From contig USBZ01000001.1 in assembly GCA_900553065.1 (NCBI GenBank), positions 62,001-126,000 on the forward strand: a DNA stretch of 64,000 nt, read 5' to 3'. Under the pieces are notes generated by a model. The model saw only the letters and a program-made list of their open reading frames with translations. It was not told where the DNA came from and did not search any database. Source of the stretch: an uncultured Desulfovibrio sp. (GTDB lineage Bacteria > Desulfobacterota > Desulfovibrionia > Desulfovibrionales > Desulfovibrionaceae). Shown here in pieces: positions 35,168-42,869 of the stretch; position 1 is the stretch's first letter, and every line of letters starts with the position of its first letter. The translations under genes and the position numbers were made by a program.

Positions 35168-36253
35168 CTATATTTTAAACTCGCCGTACTTGCCGGCTCT
35201 CATCTGTTCCGTGTGGTATTTGCTGCGCTCGCGGGCGAACTTATACACGTTGTCCACCACCTTCGCATCAAGCCCCTTGCAGAACTCCGTCTTCCACTTT
35301 TCCACAAAGACCTCCAGAGGCTCAAGGAAGGCCTCGCGCTCTTCTTCGGAAAGCACCGTAAACTCATGACCCTGACTCTTCATCCATTCCACTTCAGCCA
35401 GAGCCGTGTGCTCCAGAGAGATGCCGCAGGCCTTCGCCATGACAAGTCCGCCCTGCGAAGAAAGCCACTTTCTCATGTCGGCGGACATGGAGTCCCACAG
35501 CTTCTTGTTGGATTCCGCCGTGAAGGTGTTCACTCCAAGCCCGATCAGCAGATGATATCTGGTCTCGTCGCTGATCTTATAGGAACGCAGCGGAGCCAGG
35601 GGGCAGAGAACGCCGTCCACCATGCCGCGGGAAAGAGCAAGAAAGGTATCCGAAGAGCTCATGCGTACGGCTTGAGCCCCGAGAGCCTTTACGAATTCCA
35701 TCGTGGTGGCATCCCATACGGCAATCTTCTTTCCCTTCAGATCTTCCCTGCTGCGAACGGGCATGACGGTGTGCAGCTGATACGGAGCAGAAGCCCACGA
35801 GGTGAAATGCACGGTACCGGAAGGAAGCTCGGCACGAACTTCCGGGAACTTCTGGATCAGCTCCTCAACAACCAGACTTCCCACCACGGCATTGGGGCAC
35901 ATGCCGGGCAGCGAAACCACGCTCAGCAGCCGCATTTTCATGGGGAAGAGGGAAGGGCGCACCATGCCTATGTCGGAACGACCGTCCGATATGGCGGAGT
36001 AGGCCTCAGCTTCCGAGTACAGCTCGTTGGTGGCAAAGTAATCAAAGGAGAGACGGCCGTCGAATTTCTTTTCCGCCGCCTCCATGAAAGGAACAAACAC
36101 TTCCTGCGTGGTAGGGTGCGATTCCAGATAGCCGCCCATGAAGGAAAGATGCGCGAATTTGGAATCATTCTCGGCAGCGCTGCCGGACAAAGGACAGCAG
36201 AGCAAACCGCCGAGGGCAAACGCCGCTGCGCATATTTTCCATTTCTTCAACAT
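35168..36253 (-). CDS. TRAP transporter periplasmic solute-binding protein (DctP family), copy 3
   Basis: Third and most diverged paralogue (361 aa). The signal peptide MLKKWKICAAAFALGGLLCC ends near SGSAAE. It keeps FDYFATNELYSEAEA, GMCPNAVVGSLV and, with changes, ALGAQAVRMSSSDTFLALSR. The usual ligand Arg position reads GKKIAVWDA. AAGGAG precedes the ATG at 36253; a promoter lies at 36322-36350 and a terminator closes the gene, so it is a single-gene unit. It presumably hands substrate to the same fused permease, the only one in the window (inference). Confidence 0.88.
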   Translation of the reverse strand: MLKKWKICAAAFALGGLLCCPLSGSAAENDSKFAHLSFMGGYLESHPTTQEVFVPFMEAAEKKFDGRLSFDYFATNELYSEAEAYSAISDGRSDIGMVRPSLFPMKMRLLSVVSLPGMCPNAVVGSLVVEELIQKFPEVRAELPSGTVHFTSWASAPYQLHTVMPVRSREDLKGKKIAVWDATTMEFVKALGAQAVRMSSSDTFLALSRGMVDGVLCPLAPLRSYKISDETRYHLLIGLGVNTFTAESNKKLWDSMSADMRKWLSSQGGLVMAKACGISLEHTALAEVEWMKSQGHEFTVLSEEEREAFLEPLEVFVEKWKTEFCKGLDAKVVDNVYKFARERSKYHTEQMRAGKYGEFKI

Positions 36254-36321
36254 GGATAGTCTCCTTTTCGGAATCAAAACCTGCTGCCGGAGCAGCGGCC
36301 GACATTTTGAGCAAAAAATCT

Positions 36322-36350
36322 CTCTAAAAGAAGTTGATTTATTAAGTCAA
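36322..36350 (-). promoter_or_regulatory. Promoter of TRAP binding protein copy 3
   Basis: On the minus strand TTGACT (36350-36345) and TTAGAG (36327-36322) are 17 bases apart. TTGACTTAATA matches the start of the copy 1 promoter exactly. Confidence 0.58.
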
Positions 36351-36572
36351 TAGGAAGGAGCAAAGCAACGGTTACGCAACATATCCATACGGATTGACTA
36401 CATACCTCATGCGTTCCGGTCACATTCCCCACATGTTTCGAGAACGCTTCACAGCAAGCCCCCCCCTCCCCGCAGCTCGGGCCGATGCCGCCGGTACAAC
36501 ATCGTCCCGCAGAGCTGCGGAATCGCAGCATTCCCGACATCCAAGCCGGAATATTCCCGGCATGCGGCAAAT

Positions 36573-36597
36573 ACAAAAAAACCGGCCGAAGCCGGTT
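36573..36597 (-). terminator. Rho-independent terminator after the small winged-helix gene
   Basis: AACCGGC and GCCGGTT close a four-base loop and are followed on the minus strand by TTTTTTTG, 25 bases after the stop codon. Confidence 0.9.
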
Positions 36598-36621
36598 GAA
36601 AATCAAAGTGCCGAAACGGAA

Positions 36622-36798
36622 TTACTCCGCAACAGGCTCGTAATAGCAGCGCTTGGGCGAATAGATCTTACCCGCCTTCTTCAGTTCGGCACAGGCCTTG
36701 GACACTTCCTTGGAATCCACGCCGAGAGCTTTGGCAATATCGCCGGGACGGACGGGCTTTCCGGCTTCCTTCATAGCCTTGAGAACCTGCTCTTCCAT
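36622..36798 (-). CDS. Small winged-helix DNA-binding-like protein (58 aa)
   Basis: A complete gene too short for usual length cut-offs. The product MEEQVLKAMKEAGKPVRPGD continues with IAKALGVDSKEVSKACAELK and KAGKIYSPKRCYYEPVAE. The first two thirds form a helix-turn-helix (DIAKALGVDSKEVSKACAEL) followed by a short wing (KIYSPKRCYYEP), like the very small winged-helix proteins found in anaerobic bacteria and archaea. GAGGAG lies eight bases before the ATG, and a perfect terminator follows. Lys/Glu richness and codon use match real genes. Target genes are unknown; divergent neighbour at 37030 and the TRAP genes are candidates by position only. Confidence 0.85.
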   Translation of the reverse strand: MEEQVLKAMKEAGKPVRPGDIAKALGVDSKEVSKACAELKKAGKIYSPKRCYYEPVAE

Positions 36799-37029
36799 GA
36801 TGATCTCCTCATAATATGGTTACGATGACATTCAAACATACTGCGACGAACCCTTCCGCGCAGTCCGGCCGGACATCGCCCCGGCATTCGCATCCGGAGC
36901 AGAGCCTTTCAACATTGAAATGCCTCATGACACGCTGTACTGTTCGTCTGTGCTTTTGCTTGTATCCTTTCATGCGCCGAAAGGCAAGCTTTATTAAGAA
37001 TTATTCCTGATAATTTTTATCCCTGTGTC

Positions 37030-39069
37030 ATGAAACGACTTTCCCGTCTCTATCCTGCCCTCCTCATTCTCGCACTGACGTTTGCAGGCTGTGCCCGATC
37101 CATGCCGGAAACAAGGAAAACGGAGCTGGCCGACCTCCGAACAGGTCCGGTGTATGTGCAATGGATGGAAGAGCAGTCCTGCCTGCGCAAGGCGGCTGAC
37201 ATCACGTCCGTAGTCAGCGGATCCTCTCTCGGCTGGCAGAACAGTTCCCGCACAAGCCGGCTTCCACATGACGCACGCATCTGGTTTCATGCCTCATCAC
37301 CTCTGACGGCCTGGTCTGGACAGAACTCCTTTCTCACCAGTCTGGCGAGAAGCAATACAGCCGCACGCCTGTCCGCCCTCGGGGTGCAGGGCATGTTTCT
37401 CTCCGGTCTGTCCGATACGGGCGACGAATGGGCGGGCCGCTCACCGGCGTTCAGTCTGGGAGAAGATGAAACCTCTCTCGACTTCGGTCGCCTGAGCGGC
37501 ACGGAAAACGACTATCAGAGCTTTCTTGCCGCCTTTTCCCAGGCGGGACTTCTTACCGGAGGCATGCTCCTGCCCGCCCACACCGGCATGGGGCCGGATT
37601 TCTTTCTGGCCTCCCGTTCGGTTCGCGACTATCCGGGACTGTACGCCATGACGGAACTTCCGCCGGAAGCCGTGCCTCTTTCTGCCTCCCCTGCTCTTCC
37701 GTCCGAATCTTCGGAAAACGGGCAGCCCCCCCTTCCCTCTTCTTCACAGCGCCGCTCGCAGCTCAGCGGCATTTCGCCTCTTTCGCCGCTGCAGATCGAA
37801 AGACTGGCCCGGGCAGGCATACTTCCTGACGCCCTCGTTCAGGACCGACATCCTCTTACCGATGTGCCGCGCGGCTGGGCAGTGACCGGCCCGACAGCCG
37901 GCGTGGACGGCGTTCAGCGGCGCTGGCTCTACCGCTGGTACGAAAAGCCGGACAGGCCCGTCCTGCACTGGGATGACCCATCCGGCACTGCACGCCGCAT
38001 CATGGAAGCCAGCCTCATTCAGCAGGCGGGGCTGCGTCATCAGATTCTTGTCGGCGCGAGCGTAGGCGCATGGATGGGCCTGGATGCCGCATCCCCCGAA
38101 ACGGACAGCAACCGCGCCTCCACCCCGGGCCGCCAGGCGCTGAGCGACCTTGTGCGCAACGCCCATCGCTACGGCGCGGCCCTGCTCGTCAGAGACGCCT
38201 TTGCTCTGCCCGACCTTGCCGGACTCCAAGCTTCCGGGGCGGACTTCTTTTTCGACAGCGCACTCTCACCGGCTCTGGAGCTGGCACTTTTAACGCAGAA
38301 TGCCGCGCCTGTACAAAACAGCCTGCGCCTTGCGCTCAGGCTGAACATCGATCAGCGCAGGCTCTGGCGAAGCACGCCCGACGGAACGGCTTTTTCCCAT
38401 GCGGACGCACTTCTTCCGTTCATTCCCGACGCATGGAAAGCCATGCTTCTCTCAGAGAGGGACGGCAGCTTTGAGCTTCGCATCAACGCTCCCACGCTGG
38501 CGGCCATAATATGCGGACTCGAACCGGGAAAGAGGCCCGACGGCATCATGACCCGCTCCATACGAGACGTTCACCTGCTTCAGCTTGCCGCGCGGGCCTT
38601 TCTGCCCGGCCTTCTCATGCTCTCCGGTTCCGATCTTGACGGCGGGCTCCCCGAAGGCAGCGCATGGCGTGCCACGCCGCCGCTCTGGCAGCTGCAGACT
38701 CTGCCGGCAAGCAGGCAGGGGCTTCCCTCCGGCTATCCACTCTATCGACACCTTCCTGCCTCCGAAGGCATGGACGGGCCGCTTGCCCGCATGCTTCGGG
38801 CAAGAATGTCAACAGACATAGCCTCGGCCTCTCTCATCGACGTTCCTTCCTGCGGATCCGCCGCCGTTCTTGCCGCCGTAAGCGCCCTGCCCGGCGGCGG
38901 CCATCTGGTTTTCTTCGGCAACTTTTCTGCAGAACAATGCGTCATCCGCCCGACTTTTTCTTCATGGACCGAAGCGGCAGACAGAGTCGACGCCCTTTCG
39001 GGAGAACCTTTTTCCGATCGTGTTCTGTCGCTTCCACCGTGGGGATGGAAAGCTGTGCTGCTTCACTGA
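37030..39069 (+). CDS. Lipoprotein with divergent alpha-amylase (GH13)-like domain
   Basis: Predicted lipoprotein of 679 aa: the signal peptide MKRLSRLYPALLILALTFAGC ends in a lipobox (FAGC) with the acylated Cys at 21. The remainder recalls GH13/trehalose-synthase-like TIM barrels, with a stretch LSALGVQGMFLSGLSDTG, a segment LLTGGMLLPAHTGMGPDFFL, and AALLVRDAFALPDLAGLQAS followed by ADFFFDSALSPALELALL. I cannot find an intact set of the usual GH13 catalytic residues (Asp, Glu, Asp), so it may be inactive or act as a binding protein. The start has no clear ribosome-binding site. Next to a membrane glycosyltransferase gene, it may concern envelope glycans (inference). Family placement is tentative. 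Confidence 0.6.
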   Translation: MKRLSRLYPALLILALTFAGCARSMPETRKTELADLRTGPVYVQWMEEQSCLRKAADITSVVSGSSLGWQNSSRTSRLPHDARIWFHASSPLTAWSGQNSFLTSLARSNTAARLSALGVQGMFLSGLSDTGDEWAGRSPAFSLGEDETSLDFGRLSGTENDYQSFLAAFSQAGLLTGGMLLPAHTGMGPDFFLASRSVRDYPGLYAMTELPPEAVPLSASPALPSESSENGQPPLPSSSQRRSQLSGISPLSPLQIERLARAGILPDALVQDRHPLTDVPRGWAVTGPTAGVDGVQRRWLYRWYEKPDRPVLHWDDPSGTARRIMEASLIQQAGLRHQILVGASVGAWMGLDAASPETDSNRASTPGRQALSDLVRNAHRYGAALLVRDAFALPDLAGLQASGADFFFDSALSPALELALLTQNAAPVQNSLRLALRLNIDQRRLWRSTPDGTAFSHADALLPFIPDAWKAMLLSERDGSFELRINAPTLAAIICGLEPGKRPDGIMTRSIRDVHLLQLAARAFLPGLLMLSGSDLDGGLPEGSAWRATPPLWQLQTLPASRQGLPSGYPLYRHLPASEGMDGPLARMLRARMSTDIASASLIDVPSCGSAAVLAAVSALPGGGHLVFFGNFSAEQCVIRPTFSSWTEAADRVDALSGEPFSDRVLSLPPWGWKAVLLH

Positions 39070-39214
39070 GAAAATATCTGCTTCAAGCCTTTCCCCCCAT
39101 GAAAAGTATCACGGAATACGGCGCGGGGCTTGCGCCATTCCGGATATTTTGGGATACTCCCCACACTCGCCGGACTTTTCCGGCCCCCTTCATGAACCCC
39201 AGCGGGAGTCTTTC

Positions 39215-41533
39215 ATGGACGAAAAAATAGAACGCACCGAACAGGATAAGGAAACCAGAGAAAACATGGTCGCGGACGGCAGCTCTCCCGTCTCCGAAGA
39301 ACAGGAACATAAGGAAGAAAGCGCCTCCGAAGTGCAGGCGTCGATAACCGAAGAGCCTGCCCCCGCCGCTTCCGAAGAAGACGCCGCAGAAAAAAATGAC
39401 GCTGCGGAAGCAACGACTCCTGAAGAAGCAGCTTCCGAAGAGAAGCCTGCGGAAGAAGACGTCGAAAAAGCCCATGAGCCTGAAGAGGAACAAAACGACG
39501 CCCCGCTGACGCTCGGCGCTCCTTCCGACGAAAGCGTCGAAAGCGCGGCCCCCGCCCCCGAAGCGCCCGCCCTGCCTTCCGGTCCGGCAGCCAAGCTGTT
39601 CCACGCGCTTTCCTTTGCAGGACTGCCCGTTCTTATTATTTTTGCGGCAGCCATGACCTTCCTTGAAGTGTGGCAGGTGCGCGACCTGTGGTTCTCCGAC
39701 GAAGTGCGTCTGGCCGACGCCTTCATGAATCTCGGCAGCGGCGACTGGCTCATGCTCACCATGAACGGTCTGCCCTACCCCGACAAACCGCCGCTCTATT
39801 TCTGGTTCATGGAAGCCCTGACCAGAATTCCGGGCGTTACCATGCCCATGGTCTTCTTCCTGGCCGTGGCCGTTTCCCATGCGCTTTTCATCGGCTCCAT
39901 CTGGCTGCTCGCCCGCGGAACGGGACATGATCGCAGAGAAGCCTTTGCCGCGGGTCTCGTGGCACTCGGCTGCGTGTACATCAGCGGCGCAGCCTGCTAT
40001 CCGCGCATGGATCTTCTTTTCGCCGCCGTCGTCACACTGGGCATGACCTGTCTGTATCGCGGATGGATCAAGAGCTTTGCGCCGTTCTGGCTTACGGCGG
40101 GCTTCCTGCTCATGGGCGTGGCCACGCTGATCAAAAGCCCTCTCGGCATTGCCTTTGCCGTGGTCGCCAGCATTCTTTTCCTGTTCTGGCGCGGCACTCC
40201 CGGACGACTGAACGGGCGTGACGGCCTGCCCGGATTTATCCTCATGCTGCTCATGATCGCTGCCTGGCTCGGCGCGCTCTATCTCGGCGGACATCAGGAC
40301 TACCTGCGCGACATGCTCGGTTCCCAGCTCGCGGGCCGCGTTCTGGAAGGCGGACATCACGCCGAACCCTGGTGGTACTATCTGGCTGCCCTTCCCGTCA
40401 TCTGGCTGCCGTGGATCCTCGTCATTCTCTTCGTGAACTGGTTCGCCGTTCTGCGCGGCGTCCCCGCCGTATGGAAAAGCCGCAAGACCAACGGAGGTTC
40501 GAGCTGGCTCTGGATATGGCTGGTTTCCGGCATCGCCATGCTTTCCGTCGTACAGGCCAAGATGGCCGTGTATGCCCTGCCGCTGCTCGCGCCTCTTGCC
40601 GTGCTCACCGGTCGCTCCGTGATGCGCCTTTCCCCCGGCCGCAGCCGCTGCTTCTTCAGCCTGGCCTCCGCCCTGCTGGCTCTTGCCGGACTTGCGCTCG
40701 TCGCCATCGAAATCTATCCCGTCGTCAGCCCCTACATCGGCAGCTATCTGCCTTCCGTGCCCGCCGTGGCCGTGCCCTGGCTGGATCAGCTTGAAGGCAC
40801 CATGTACATGGGCGGCGTGCTTGTTCTGCTTGCCGTCGTTCTGCTCTTCTTCACCCGTCTCGCCCTGCCGGGCGGCGCGCTGCTTATCACCGCCGTCGGC
40901 ATGATTCTCATGCTCCAGCCGTATCAGGCCTTTGTTGCGCCTTCCATGAGCGCACTTCTGAGCCCGCGTGCGCAGGCCGAAGTCATGGCTGCAAAGCTCG
41001 GCGAAGGCTACGTTCCCGCCGCCTTCAACGTGTACCCCGGCGCCTATGCATGGCATCTCAACCTTCTAGCCCCGCAGGCGGAAGGCCGCCTTGCCGTGCC
41101 CGATCTCGCCACGACCGCCGACAGGGATGCCTGGCTCAAGGCGCATCCCAGGACCGTCATGGCCATGCCCGAAGAAGACTGGAAGGCCTGGACGGACAAG
41201 CCCGCCGGAGCGGAAGTTCTTCTCACTGCCTGGATGGTGCACAAGCCCTATGTGGTCGCCGCCATCACGCCGACCGAAAGCACCGCGGCTCCTGAAGAAA
41301 CGGCTGCCGCCCCGGAAGAAGCTGCCGCCCCCGCCCCTGAAGCAACTGCAGCTCAGCCTGCCGCCGAACAGCCTGCCGAAGCCCCGGCTGCCGACGCGAC
41401 CGATGAAGGCACTGCTCCTGCTGAAGAAGCGCAGCCTGACCAGCCTGCTCCCGACGCAGGTGCCGCAGCTGAAAGTCCGGACGATGCCGCAAAAACGCCG
41501 TCCGCAGATGCCGCAGCTGCTGCAAACGCATGA
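39215..41533 (+). CDS. ArnT-like membrane glycosyltransferase with acidic terminal extensions
   Basis: Multi-spanning inner-membrane transferase of the PMT/ArnT (GT83) type, which moves a sugar from an undecaprenyl carrier to a lipid or protein acceptor in the periplasm. Of 772 aa, about residues 115-600 form the membrane core with motifs DEVRLADAF, YPDKPPLYFWF and CYPRMDLLFAAVV, all typical. Unusually, the first 115 residues are Glu/Ala/Pro-rich (EEPAPAASEEDAAEKNDAAE) and the last 85 or so are Ala/Pro/Glu-rich (repeats of PEEAAAPAPEATA), both without predicted structure. GGGAG precedes the ATG at 39215. Substrate is unknown; lipid A or core modification is likely. Confidence 0.82.
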   Translation: MDEKIERTEQDKETRENMVADGSSPVSEEQEHKEESASEVQASITEEPAPAASEEDAAEKNDAAEATTPEEAASEEKPAEEDVEKAHEPEEEQNDAPLTLGAPSDESVESAAPAPEAPALPSGPAAKLFHALSFAGLPVLIIFAAAMTFLEVWQVRDLWFSDEVRLADAFMNLGSGDWLMLTMNGLPYPDKPPLYFWFMEALTRIPGVTMPMVFFLAVAVSHALFIGSIWLLARGTGHDRREAFAAGLVALGCVYISGAACYPRMDLLFAAVVTLGMTCLYRGWIKSFAPFWLTAGFLLMGVATLIKSPLGIAFAVVASILFLFWRGTPGRLNGRDGLPGFILMLLMIAAWLGALYLGGHQDYLRDMLGSQLAGRVLEGGHHAEPWWYYLAALPVIWLPWILVILFVNWFAVLRGVPAVWKSRKTNGGSSWLWIWLVSGIAMLSVVQAKMAVYALPLLAPLAVLTGRSVMRLSPGRSRCFFSLASALLALAGLALVAIEIYPVVSPYIGSYLPSVPAVAVPWLDQLEGTMYMGGVLVLLAVVLLFFTRLALPGGALLITAVGMILMLQPYQAFVAPSMSALLSPRAQAEVMAAKLGEGYVPAAFNVYPGAYAWHLNLLAPQAEGRLAVPDLATTADRDAWLKAHPRTVMAMPEEDWKAWTDKPAGAEVLLTAWMVHKPYVVAAITPTESTAAPEETAAAPEEAAAPAPEATAAQPAAEQPAEAPAADATDEGTAPAEEAQPDQPAPDAGAAAESPDDAAKTPSADAAAAANA

Positions 41534-41537
41534 TCTC

Positions 41538-41572
41538 ATGCCCGGTGCGACGGCTCCGCACCGGGCATTTTC
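41538..41572 (+). terminator. Terminator between the ArnT-like gene and plsY
   Basis: ATGCCCGGTGCG pairs with CGCACCGGGCAT across a short loop, followed by TTTTCC, just after the stop codon at 41533. Confidence 0.7.
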
Positions 41573-41611
41573 CTGTCTGTCACGCCGGAACCTCAACACG
41601 GATATGCGCCC

Positions 41612-42214
41612 ATGACCGTTCTTTCCTTCCTTCTCTGCGTCGCCCTGGCCTTCTTTCTCGGTTCCATCCCCTTCGGGCTGGTCATTGCCAAAACCTTCAA
41701 GGGCATTGATCCCCGCAAGGCCGGAAGCGGAAACATCGGTTCCACCAACGTGGCCCGCCTCTGCGGTCTGCCCTGGGGCATCATGACGCTGTTCTGCGAC
41801 ATCATGAAAGGTCTGCTGCCGGTGCTGCTCGCCGTGCACGTTCTGCCCGATACGCTCATGCAGAGCGTTGTTGCTCTTGCCGCCGTAACGGGTCACATCA
41901 AGTCGCCCTTCCTCGGCTTCAAGGGCGGCAAGGGCGTGGCCACCACCATCGGCGCGCTCATTCCGCTGGCGTTCTGGCCCCTGCTCTGCGCCGTGCTCTG
42001 CTGCGTGGCCGTCATCGCCGTCACCCGCTATGTGTCGCTCGGCTCCATGACCATGGCCGCCTCTCTCGTGGTCTTTTACGCCATGTTCGGCCGTCTCGAT
42101 CTTGAGCCGCTCGCCGTAATTCTGCTGATCATGATTCTCTGGGCCCACCGCGCCAACATCGGCAGACTCATGCGCGGTGAGGAAAGCAAATTCCTTGCGA
42201 AGAAAAAGAACTGA
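41612..42214 (+). CDS. plsY: Glycerol-3-phosphate acyltransferase PlsY
   Basis: Inner-membrane enzyme that acylates glycerol-3-phosphate from acyl-phosphate, starting phospholipid synthesis. The 200-aa protein has the three family motifs: GSIPFGLVIAK (residues 17-27), GSGNIGSTNVAR (39-50) and FKGGKGVATTIG (about 103-114), and five to seven membrane segments. The C-terminus is basic (AKKKN), as usual. Confidence 0.95.
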   Translation: MTVLSFLLCVALAFFLGSIPFGLVIAKTFKGIDPRKAGSGNIGSTNVARLCGLPWGIMTLFCDIMKGLLPVLLAVHVLPDTLMQSVVALAAVTGHIKSPFLGFKGGKGVATTIGALIPLAFWPLLCAVLCCVAVIAVTRYVSLGSMTMAASLVVFYAMFGRLDLEPLAVILLIMILWAHRANIGRLMRGEESKFLAKKKN

Positions 42215-42378
42215 ACTTCAATTTAAAGTTCGAGCTTTCATAACAGACAGATACTGGACCTTCATCCTGTTCTATGCTAGCTTCTTCTTAAGAGCAGAAG
42301 ACCGTACGGTTCGAGGTCTTTGCGTCCCATGAACGCGGGGTACTCCCGCTCCCGGCCCGGCCGGGGAAGGAATTGCTT

Positions 42379-42711
42379 ATGCAGATCGAAGTTGTTTTCC
42401 GCAATCTCACCCCTTCCGATCCCCTGAAGAACTACGCCCTCAAGCGCTTCCAGAAGATAGAGCGCATGGTCAGCGATGAAGATGCCAGACTCCTGGTGAC
42501 GCTTTCCATGGAAAGCAACCGCCCGAAAGTCGATGTGCTGCTCTCCGGACAGAACCTGAACTTTGCCGCCAGCGAAAAGAACGACGATATGTATGCCGCC
42601 ATCGACCTGTGCAACGACCGCATCGGTCAGCAGCTGCGCAAGGCCAGCGAACGTCGCAGTCAGATCAACCGCGACACCATGGTCGACGCTCTCGGAGAAG
42701 GCAGCGAATAA
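42379..42711 (+). CDS. hpf: Ribosome hibernation promoting factor (HPF/RaiA family, short form)
   Basis: Binds the 30S decoding centre in slow growth and shuts down translation. The 110-aa protein MQIEVVFRNLTPSDPLKNYA has the beta-alpha-beta-beta-beta-alpha HPF fold with the conserved basic surface and DDMYAAIDLCNDRIGQQLRK helix; it lacks the C-terminal dimerisation domain of long HPF. ATG 42379 with GAAGGA upstream is chosen over a TTG six bases earlier. A strong terminator follows. Confidence 0.9.
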   Translation: MQIEVVFRNLTPSDPLKNYALKRFQKIERMVSDEDARLLVTLSMESNRPKVDVLLSGQNLNFAASEKNDDMYAAIDLCNDRIGQQLRKASERRSQINRDTMVDALGEGSE

Positions 42712-42748
42712 TCCGGCGCTTCTCTGACGTACTCTGAAAAACACCATC

Positions 42749-42787
42749 CGCCCCCGACCGCCAGCAGCAGTCGGGGGCGTCCTTTTT
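42749..42787 (+). terminator. Rho-independent terminator after hpf
   Basis: CGCCCCCGAC and GTCGGGGGCG close an 11-base loop, followed by TCCTTTTT, about 40 bases after the stop codon. Confidence 0.88.
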
Positions 42788-42869
42788 ATCAGGTTCTCCA
42801 CAATCTTTTTTCGTGACAACGGAAATCAAAAAAAGTATCTTTTCCGCTTCTATGATTTGGAGGCTGCAA

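Larger units (their letters stand above)
36254..36621. other. 368-base gap upstream of TRAP binding protein copy 3
   Basis: It contains the copy 3 promoter (36322-36350) and, at the far end, the terminator of the small winged-helix gene. Between 36360 and 36570 there is a C run (36446-36453 region) but no gene I can support. Confidence 0.5.
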
